A stretch of 64,000 bases of DNA, from NCBI RefSeq assembly GCF_032854445.1, contig NC_088295.1, positions 23,547,385 through 23,611,384 of the forward strand, given 5' to 3'. This document shows positions 43,801 through 52,600 of this stretch, one piece after another. The position numbers and the translations under genes are program-made. The notes beneath the pieces are model-generated. The model did no database searches. It had not been told where the DNA came from and worked only from the letters and a program-made list of their open reading frames with translations. The stretch comes from Liolophura sinensis (Eukaryota; Mollusca; Polyplacophora; Chitonida; Chitonidae). Each line of letters starts with the position of its first letter. Within the stretch, counting starts at the first letter, position 1.

Positions 43801-46800
43801 AATACTGTACCAAGTTTCTCTGTTCTTCTCTTTTGCTTCTCGCTCATATTTCTCCAGTGTTCTTTTGTCAACTTGACCAGTCAAATACCTGAAGAAAACA
43901 TCCAAATATGCTCTTAAAATACATACTACAATTTATCTTTTTTATTTAGTCACTGTTGTTTAATACCATACTCAAGAATCTTATGAAAGATAATGTTTTG
44001 TTTGTTGTTAGTTTGGCCCAGTACAGGAGATGCAAACAACTCAAAGTAATGATAAACACTGGAAACTAATGTGAAATGAACAGAGATCTTATTTCACTAA
44101 GAGTCCGGTTTACTATATCCCCATATAAGCTACAATCTATATCCTACGTGGCTAACTTCCAACAGCTGCTGCATCATTATATTAACCAATAAACTTACAT
44201 TATATGGCCTCCAATTGTGGATTTCCCAGCATCTGTAATGAAAAAAGAAATACAACAATTTTACAAAGTATCTCCGTAACAAAACTTCCTCTTGTACCCA
44301 ATGCAGTAGGTGGGTTCTCTCCTGTTACCCGAGATGAGTGTACCAACAGACACGTCATGTAAACATACATCTTGGCTCAATTGAGTACAAGGTACTGGCT
44401 AAGTCATTTGTATTACAGACCTTCAAACACAACTGAAAATGTGAACACTGTTTTGAAAATTGGTCAATATATGTAATCTGGAGCTTAAATTACGCAAAAA
44501 TTTTTTTCTATTTTAAGGGTAGTTCAGTTGAAGACCACTTCAACAGTGTGTATAATAAGTAACTACCAACATCTTACATCTAATGTGTTACATGTATTGT
44601 TAATTTTTTTTAACTACAGCTAACATTAATCAATGAAACTCTCAACTTACCTACATGGCCAATAAAGACAACATTGACATGCTCCTTTTTAATACTTTTC
44701 TCTGCCTCTTTAGCTCCATTTTTCTTCTTTTTGGTGGCTGTGGCTGTGTCTGAGGATGCTTCTCCAGAGTCTGTGCCTTGGGCTTCATCACCTTCCTCCT
44801 CCTCCTCCTCATCATCATCATCATTATCTGCCCAGTCATCTAAATATAGTAAAACATCTAGTCACAAGGCCTCAACCAAGTTACATTTTAGACTTACCAC
44901 CAATGTGGTCTTCAAGTTACAGTTTTAACTGCAACACTGAGGTGCAGTTTTTTGGCATAATAAGATCATTTGCCCCCATTTGCCCATACTGCGATTTATG
45001 TGTTTAAATTTAGAAGAGTAGGGGATAATGCGAGGCATTCCTGAGGATATCCTGTCCAAAGTTGAAACTGAACTATCACCTCAAGTGTCCAAGCAACAAC
45101 CATGTCAGGCCATGAAATTTAGGTGTTTGACATAACCAAAAGATCGGTTATGGGTTTTAAGCCTTGTATCACCAATCATTCAGTTTCATCCCGACGCAAA
45201 AACAGACCAATCATTTGCGCCAATTGGTTATGTGAACACGTGGCTAATACAGTAATCTACAGTACTTCCTAGCAGAGTTTTTCCTTTTAGTTACTGTAAC
45301 TATAGCAAAGCGTATTAGTGAGTGAGTGAGTGCTTGGGGTTTAACGTCGTACTCAACAATTCTTCAGTCATATGACGATGAAGGAATCTTTAGGGTGCAT
45401 GTACGTGTAATGTGCCTCCTTGTAGCAGGACGGATTTCCACCGCTCTTTTATTTAGTGCTGCTTCACTGAGACGACTTACCGAAGGCAAGTAAGCCGCAC
45501 CGCCCGAGCCATTATACTGATACGGGTCAACCAGTCGTTGCACTATCCCCTTCATGCTGAATGCCAAGCGAGGAAGTTACAACTTCCTCTTTTAAAGTCT
45601 TAAGTGTGACTCGATCAAGGATTGATCCTGGATCTAACGGTCCTGAAGCGGACGCTCTACCAACTGTGCTATTCGGGTCGGTCCCAAAGCGTATTAATTT
45701 GCCTATGAAGTTGGTTGCATTGCAGTACAGTGAGCTATCGTACATGCCCAGAGAAATCCTCCGCTAACATGGGTGGGGGGGGGATTGGGGGGGCACACCA
45801 CAAATGGTGATCAGCATAGTTCAGGGGATCAGGAAGCCACTATAAAACATGTTATACATGCTGAGAATCATGAGACTTTTTGGAAATGGAGTTTATTTTA
45901 TTCTTATTTGATTGGTGTTTTACGCCGTACTCAAGAATATTTCACTTATACGACGACAGCCAGCATTATGGTGGTGGAAACCGGGCACAGCCCGGGAGAA
46001 ACCCACGACCATCCGCAGGTTGCTGTCAGACCTTCCCACTTACGGCCGGAGAGGAAGCCAGCATGAGCTGGACTTTAACTCACAGCGACCGCATTGGTGA
46101 GAGGTAACCGACTGAGCCACGGAGGCCCCTATATTTTTATTTGATGATTAATAATTAGCTACGTGTAGTGTATGTAATATCCAACTGGCTTATGAAGCTC
46201 TCACCATCCCTGTCTGATAAAATGGTTTCGTCCAATGATGTGATATAACCACTAGCATCAGGGAATGTCAACAATGACCAGCACATGGAAAATTGTTGAA
46301 CAGTTAAAGTTAAAATCCAGTTCAAAGTGAATGTTCTCTTTCTCTGCCTACCACCGGCTCATCAAGAACACAATACATGATTGAGGAATGCCGTTAGTAG
46401 CATACACAGTGTTCCGTAGATAGCAAAGGAGGCATGTAGTGCACTGAATGGCGAATAGCACTTCCTAAGCCAAAAGTTTTTATATTTTATTTAATATGGA
46501 AGCATTCACACGCGAAGTCAATAGGTGGTTTGTTGACTGGGCTTGACCGCACAAATGACAGGAGACGGCGCATTGACCCTGATTAACAGATAGGGCGTGG
46601 ACCTCAACAAAATTTGATCAGAGCTGCAATTAGAGCCTAGGGCATAATGGCATCGACTTCAGTTCAACACTTTGCAGCATCATGGCACAAAGTGACTTTT
46701 CTTTCAAAGTCTTATAAGCGCTTGTTTTTTTGCCAACAGACTAGTATTCGAACAAACTGGCAAAAAGTAGTTCTAACAACTGATACGACTTCTATTCTGT

Positions 46801-49377
46801 GGTAATTGACGTGATATCATACGCTGAGGATGTCCGGACACCTTGTTGGGGTAACTCTATACTCGTCGAGTGTTACATTTGTGGAAACATTCTGGGGAGA
46901 GATTAGCATAACCGATTTATCAGTCTGCACAAATTACACTCTACGTAACCAACACGTGAACGGTCGTTTTGTTTAGGCCAAATTTCGGTGCCTGCATGGG
47001 GCACCTAACCCACATAAGTCTTTGAACTGCACTTCACAAAAAGAAATGAGGAATATAATACTTATAACAGAGGCACAGTAATGCCTTGCAGTAATGAAGA
47101 AAGATGTTGAATAGAAGTGATGAAGCCGTATGTTAATGGTCATAGCCAACCTGGCGAGCTTTGGTCTTCATCTAGGTTGTTAACCTTGGCTGCTTCATTA
47201 TGTCCATCTGACGTCTTTGATTCCTCATTTACAGTTGCAGATTCCGTACCTTAAAGGCAAAAATGCACATATACACATCAATATATAAAATCAGAATAAA
47301 CCTGAGCTTGAGAAACTTCTTTGTTTTTATCAACGTTATGGTACCGCTCTAAGAATTCCACAAGAATCGTAAGATACCTGACAAGCCAACTGAATTAAGG
47401 CCACAGCCAAATAAAGATGAAGTGGATTTTAAAGTATTTTCTGTACTATTTCAAGTATTCAGAAAAGAAACTTAAATTTAGTAGCACAGCTACAATCTTG
47501 TTTTATTGTGCTTTATACGTACATAAAACCTGAGCTCAATAATTGCAGTACTTTTCGAGATACCATCCCAAACACTGATTTACTGTGTAACTTTGCATCA
47601 TTAATTCAACACACAGCATCAATGGACAATACAAAAGAGGCCAACTTGTGAATTTTGGAATTTACAGTAATTGTGACGAAGAGGAGTCATCAGGTGTGTG
47701 AACACATACTGTGTGTTCTTGTAGAAGGGGGTTTACAGTAATTAATATGCATGTAGGACATTATTGATGAATCATTCCCCTAGTGTCATTGCATTTTTGA
47801 GGTAAGTAAAAACCGAGCTCAATACATATAGTACTATTTAAGATACCACACCCAACAATTACCTTCACACTGACATGATTGAGCAGATGACTGGGTGTGA
47901 CATTAGCTATGCCTGTACTTTGTACAGACGAGCTAAAAAGAAGAAAAAGCAAACATGCATACACATCACAATGCTGTCTGATGGTAACAAATTGATAATA
48001 CATATCACTACCACAATGCAACAGAAGCATACTGAATGTCATTTATCACTGATTTGTTCGTTTGAGATAAATTATCCTTCTCAAGATCATGCTGGTGGGG
48101 TATTTCTGCCAAATTTCATTCACATTAAAAGATAAAACTCACTAATCAACAAACTTTGTCTTGAACCAACGAGGTACACATGAAGACAGGCTATCAAACG
48201 GCAGTGAGTGATGACCCTTCTGATGACCATTTTGACTGACACTATCTGGGAGGATCCCAGCTTTGTTGGACCACAAACGGCTCCTCTTACGCTCACATAA
48301 ACCATTCCTAGTACATGACCCAGCAAAGCTTCAAACAGGCTGCCATGTTCACCATCTCTAACTTTTCCGCTAGAGCGTGGTGCTGGCCAACCCAAGATTT
48401 TCACCTGTGAACAACACACATCTGCATGGCAAAAAATAACCATCATGGAGAATACTCCACAAAGCTTTGAGAGGGCACACATGGCTGCCTGTTCAAACTT
48501 TGCCTTGTTTTTTGGTCTACAAATGATCCATTGAGCAGTACACAGGCCCACTGTGGTCCATGGATTGACAATTGGTGACTCGAGGACGAGTAACACAGAA
48601 GGTCCAAATAACGGTAAGCCGTAACATTTTCTTCTGTGACATTGCACTGCATGTGTACTTCATACATGTTTTATGAGCACAGGTACACCAATGACTGTGA
48701 CGTAAAAAAGCAAAGAACAATTTAGTTCACAGCTTTGGACTGTCTTGATTACTTTTATCACTGACAAGTTCAATAGAAGGTAAAATTCATTATGACACTC
48801 ACTACAGGTCACCAAATACCAAAACATACTCAGAAGACTTATTCAATTTATTAAGCTAAATAAGAGGATCAGAGCCATTCAGAGATAAATAGCATGGTAC
48901 AACATGAATTACCACTAACTGCAGGGAAATATTCATTGTAAGTAAGTTTGGAACACACATACAGTTGGTGACATCATTGCTTTAGTGTCTTCAGCTGTAC
49001 ACAGATTTCACCACCACAGATTTACTTTAGTTGAACTGTACGTAGTCCATATGGAAAGGAAGTCGTGCTATCACATTTCCTCTTAGAACTGCTTATCCTT
49101 GTATCGATATTGCATCAAAATTAAACTCATATACTTGACTGACATCTTCTTATTACCACATACCCTGGTTCTCGTCAGCCGAGGGTGTACAACTTGATGT
49201 AGAAGGCACAAATTCCGCAGCAAACACATTCTGTCCGGGAACGAATGCTGGTGCGTTCACGTTGAGACTGGATAAAGGCTTGGAAAGTTCCGAAACTGGG
49301 CCAGAATCACCTGATCCGCCGTTTAATTCTTGGTCCCAAGAATCCGGGGGATTATTCTGACCGTCTTGGGTAGCCAT
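31881..49377 (-). CDS. GSPT1: Eukaryotic peptide chain release factor GTP-binding subunit eRF3
   Basis: Fifteen minus-strand exons give 1752 nt, or 583 residues: 49377-49164, 47249-47151, 44839-44651, 44232-44199, 43888-43811, 43291-43111, 42101-41947, 41257-41111, 36208-36115, 35442-35362, 34478-34377, 33890-33819, 33247-33158, 32661-32490 and 31924-31881. The product is the GTPase partner of eRF1 in translation termination and links to poly(A)-binding protein and NMD. Overlapping PAM2-type motifs lie at residues 38-58 ([17 protein letters not shown]). An acidic then Lys-rich stretch precedes the GTPase. GTP motifs are GHVDAGKST (165-173), DAPGH (242-246) and NKMD (304-307). The C-terminal beta barrels include [37 protein letters not shown] and the end KVLKVRE. 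A 34-nt exon carries the P-loop end. The large intron 36209-41110 hosts a TIR transposon. Confidence 0.97.
31992..32150 (-). mobile_element. SINE family A, internally deleted, with target-site duplication
   Basis: On the minus strand it has a complete head (GGGGCCTCCGTGGCTCAGTT, GGTTAGCGTGCTAGCGCAGC) and B-box region (GTTCAAGTCCAGCTCATGCT). It then jumps straight to the 3' part (AAGTGAAATATT, CAAATAAATAAAT). About 90 bp of the middle are absent. It is flanked by CTGACTGTTACA at 31980-31991 and 32151-32162, a perfect 12-bp duplication. It lies in the GSPT1 intron before the last exon. Confidence 0.93.
34509..34885. repeat. 25-bp minisatellite in a GSPT1 intron
   Basis: The unit approximates CAGTTCAGAGGGCTCACACA plus CAACT. 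The right half (34735-34885) is fairly regular and the left half is diverged (TTCATTTCACAACTCAGTTC). It lies between the exons at 34478-34377 and 35442-35362. Confidence 0.85.
34978..35050 (+). repeat. Dispersed repeat, copy 1
   Basis: Shares GACCT(T/C)AGTC(A/T)GACGTGCTG and CTCATTGGTCA, in the same order and spacing, with 42542-42612. The family is unknown. Confidence 0.55.
39386..40414. mobile_element. Non-autonomous DNA transposon with TIRs, 1029 bp
   Basis: The left end GGCAGCGAAATTTGGC is the exact reverse complement of the right end GCCAAATTTCGCTGCC. TGCA flanks both sides (39382-39385 and 40415-40418), fitting a 4-bp target-site duplication, although TGCA is palindromic. Sub-terminal blocks repeat GGTTA/TAACC words in inverted pairs (TAACCGATCATTCGGTTA, CCTAACCGATTTTCCGGTTA). 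There is an AT run at 39869-39893 and no transposase. The superfamily cannot be assigned by eye. It is inserted in the long GSPT1 intron 36209-41110. Confidence 0.85.
41590..41695 (-). mobile_element. SINE family A, degraded 3' part
   Basis: GTTTGGTGTATTATGCTGTA, CTCAAGCAGACTTCATTCAT and GACAGCCAGCATTATGTTGG match the family in order. The head is missing. Confidence 0.7.
42542..42612 (+). repeat. Dispersed repeat, copy 2
   Basis: Related to 34978-35050, same orientation, in a different GSPT1 intron. Confidence 0.55.
42628..42673. repeat. Exact 23-bp tandem duplication
   Basis: The 23-bp unit at 42628-42650, beginning ACTTAGATTGTTATTGCATA, is repeated exactly at 42651-42673. Confidence 0.95.
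45318..45684 (-). mobile_element. tRNA-derived SINE (family B), full length with target-site duplication
   Basis: On the minus strand the head reads CCGAATAGCACAGTTGGTAG (A box) with GGATCAATCC (B box). A ~300-bp body ends TTGTTGAGTACGACGTTAAA and CCCCAAGCACTCACTCACT. CAAAGCGTATTA flanks both ends (45306-45317 and 45685-45696), a perfect 12-bp duplication. Confidence 0.95.
45771..45793 (+). other. G-run cluster
   Basis: Runs of 3, 10 and 7 G separated by T and ATT just downstream of the family B SINE, in a GSPT1 intron. It could form a G-quadruplex on the plus strand. It may simply be low-complexity sequence. Confidence 0.5.
45897..46129 (-). mobile_element. tRNA-derived SINE (family A), near full length
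   Basis: Minus strand: GGGGCCTCCGTGGCTCAGTC with GGTTACC, then GAGTTAAAGTCCAGCTCATG, then the full body, and the end TTGAGTACGGCGTAAAACAC with CAATCAAATAAGAA. A short stretch of the head is deleted. Confidence 0.9.
46488..46830. repeat. Dispersed repeat of unknown family, copy 1
   Basis: Shares an ordered series of words with 56694-57075: AATATGGAAGC, then CAATAGGTGGTTTGTTGACT, then GCATTGAC, then TTTTGCCAACAGA, then CTAACAACTGATACGACTT. Identity looks about 65-70%. Confidence 0.55.
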
Positions 49378-49680
49378 TTCAACATTTAGCAAACAAATAA
49401 TTCAATAAAAACTTTTATAAGCACGGCTTCGCAGACCCGAACCGCGTGTGAGAAGTTCTGGTGACGTCACGACAGTGATGACATGCGCCTGTCGCAATCT
49501 CATGGGTTAACGTAGTTTCGTTATGTTGAGCCATTATTCACTTGACATTTTTTGTAGGCGTTTACCCATATTGTGGCAATAGCAGGCAGTTCTTAACAGC
49601 AAATACTAAATTTTGATCTTTTTAAGTATTTTACCGGTCGATCAGATGGGTTAGAGGTTATAAATCCACAGCCGAAGAAA
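49378..49680. promoter_or_regulatory. Shared divergent promoter interval, GSPT1/LUC7L3
   Basis: 303 bp between the two start codons. A perfect CRE palindrome TGACGTCA lies at 49462-49469 with TGATGACA just beside it, nearer GSPT1. No TATA box is seen. A bidirectional promoter is inferred from spacing alone. Confidence 0.65.
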
Positions 49681-52600
49681 ATGGCGGCTTCACAGGCAGC
49701 AGCGTTGCTTGATGAATTAATGGGACGAGATAGAAACCTTGCCCCAACAGAAAAACGAGCAGAGTTACGATGGGATGATCCTGAGGTAAGAAATTGTTTT
49801 GATTGTTTTCTATGTATTTCTTTAATATTGTTAGCGTTGTTATATTGTTAACGTATGAGTGCCGTTGGCATACTGATCAGCCAGTGGGTTTAATTGTTTT
49901 GCAACAACAACAAACATGGCCTCTGGCGTTTTTCATTAAAGCTGCCAAAAGTGAAGAGTCGCTTGCAGTATCTGTTACAGTCGATAACCTGCTTCTCAGA
50001 TGGTCGTTGTGAAAAGCAGATTCTACAATGAATTCACATCACTCTAAGCCCGAAAACTCAGATGTGAGGGTGGCTCATTTTTACTGCTTTCCACCCTTGG
50101 AACGTTCGACTTGTAGACCCGATTTACTGTTATCACATAAAATTTGCATTTACGTACCCTGTTAGCAAACTTCACTACATATGCCACACTTAAACCTAAA
50201 TTCACATAATATAAGTTAATAAAATTACCAACGTTTTATCGCCTTTGGCATCAGCCATTATTCGAGACCTAGCACATCCAGTCATTTCACTTGCAAGGGA
50301 GAAGTGTTGCCACCACTGCTCCAAAGGTTACTGAATTAACGAACGTACCATGCTACCTGGTTTAAAGCAGGAAGTTTAAACATCTGCACCATTCAGTCTA
50401 GGCCAAACATCGCTAGAACTGCACTTCGCAGTATGAAAGCCCACCATACTACCATATTTTCCTCACCTCGTTGCTATACCTCACTAGGAATGAAATACCT
50501 TCCACTCACTCACCTGTACAGGTCACCAGCCACCGTGTTGTCCTCATCACAATTCACGATTCGCGATTGAGTGAAATTGTACGGTGCAAGCTTCAATCTA
50601 CTAATGGGTAGCATTTGTGACGATGATGCATACGTTAGTTCAGTAACTGTGGGAGCAATTGTGGCTAGGGGCTGTGGTACTATAAGCAGAGGATGAGAAG
50701 AGTGAGCAGAAGATGATAAATATCATGGAGCTAAATGGGCGAAATGATTTTTTTCCAATTTGTAAAGTTGAAAGGACTATAGGACACTGAAACTACCATA
50801 TTTTAAGTAAATTTCCATGAAATTTATCATTCATCTTCCCCATATGTTTAATTACAATGGGGTAATGATTTTCATAATTACTCCTGTTCACATACTTTGT
50901 GCAGTAATGGATTTTCATGTACACACTGTATTCTGTTCTGATTGTTACATTTCTCCATTCAAACTGGATGTACCAGTGGTGCAATCAGTGTGCACCACAA
51001 ATGGCACATGAAACAATCTATATATATGAAGCATAACATTTTGTGATTTCTGTTTTCTTTCATTTATTTTTGAAAATGTTGGGGTGTTTCTGACATCTGG
51101 ATTCTAGTTTATCTTAAAACCAAATGTATCACCTGTCAAATTCAACTTCATGCACGTGGTGCACCAACAAAAAAATTGTTACATGCACTGTGATATATTC
51201 ACTTGCATTTTTGCCATTGTGTGTTCAGAATTTGAACCCTGAACATACTTTAACTTCTAGGAAGGGTCTGTTGTTCATTATCCTTTGTCTTTCACCTTGT
51301 CATCTGCCATAGCCGGAGGCGAGTGAAGAACCTAGATGTGGGTGATCTTGAAGCATTTCCTTAGATGACCGATAAACATTAACTCCTCTAAAACTACATT
51401 TTACTTGGGAAACAATTGTTATGGCCACAAATCATGGACTATGCTAAAAAAAATGTGTGGCAAAGAGCTTCTTCAATTTGATGAATTGCTTGTACTTATG
51501 TACTTTGTGGCATTGAGTGGTTTTAGTCTCCAATTGAAGTTCTATAGTTAATTATAAAGTTGAAGAGCAAACAATGGAAACATGACTTTCACCAGAAACA
51601 AGAGTTACACATTAATATGGTGAACGTTTTTATTTTGTTTTAGGTATGCAAGTATTTTCTGTGTGCATTCTGTCCCCATGAGCTATTTGTGAACACAAGG
51701 GCTGACTTAGGTGGGTACTCAAATGAAAATGCTCTTTTGTTAATCATAAAAATATTTAGTTTAACAGGGTCTTAGCTGATCAAATGTTACTTTTGTGCAA
51801 AAGTTAATGGAAGTCCCATTGTAAACATTTCACTTCTGTATCAGAGATAGTTCTGAAAAAAAAATTATGTCAGAATAAAATCATTGATTGGTGACCAGCA
51901 CTCACATTCTTTGATGGTTATGATAATATTATTATTTTATGGGGGCCTCCATGGCTGTATGGTTAGTGTGCTAATGCTACACAATGACGCAGGAGTCTCA
52001 AGAATGCGATCATCGAAGTTCAACTCCATTTCAAACAGTGATTGGTGGTGGCTTTCCCCCAGGCTCCCCCTGATGACCACTTGCCATAATGCTGCTGCTG
52101 CCATCCAAGTGAAATGTTCTTGAGTATGACATTAAACACCAATGAAATAAATAAAGACAGAAATATTTTATGATGTACCATGAAAGAGAAAGATTAAATC
52201 TGGAAATAAGTTTCGGGACCTAGTTGTTCGACATTGTTTTGGGCAATTAAGCCCGGCATTAGTTTTAGTCTGGTCTGAAGTGCCATTAGTTTTGAATTAG
52301 GCCAAGACTGGTATTAAGATTTAAGCCTGGCTTAACTTTTAATCACTTTTGAACAACCAGCCTCGGGATAAGGGTATGTTCTGCACCCGATAAAAACAGG
52401 CCAAGTGGTACAGTACAAAACAACCATGTGGACAAAGTTGTGATTTTGTCATTAATATGGATAGTCGGAAAACTTGCCCATAATTTAATCCACTAACTTA
52501 AAATTATTTCCAGACTTAACCATCAAATCAGAATTTTTCATGGTTTTTGATCTTGTCTACAGTAGATGTGGTGTCGTATTCAGAATTGGTGTAGGAACTT

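Larger units (their letters stand above)
45108..46992. mobile_element. Probable degraded relative of the TIR transposon at 39386, interrupted by SINEs
   Basis: The right end CCAAATTTCGGTGCC (46978-46992, followed by TGCA) is a close variant of the intact TIR. The left end GGCCATGAAATTTAGG is a weaker match. Sub-terminal GGTTATG and CACGTGGCTAATAC resemble the other element. Two SINEs (45318-45684 and 45897-46129) lie within it, and a dispersed repeat (46488-46830) lies near the right end. The right boundary is well supported, the left less so. Confidence 0.5.
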
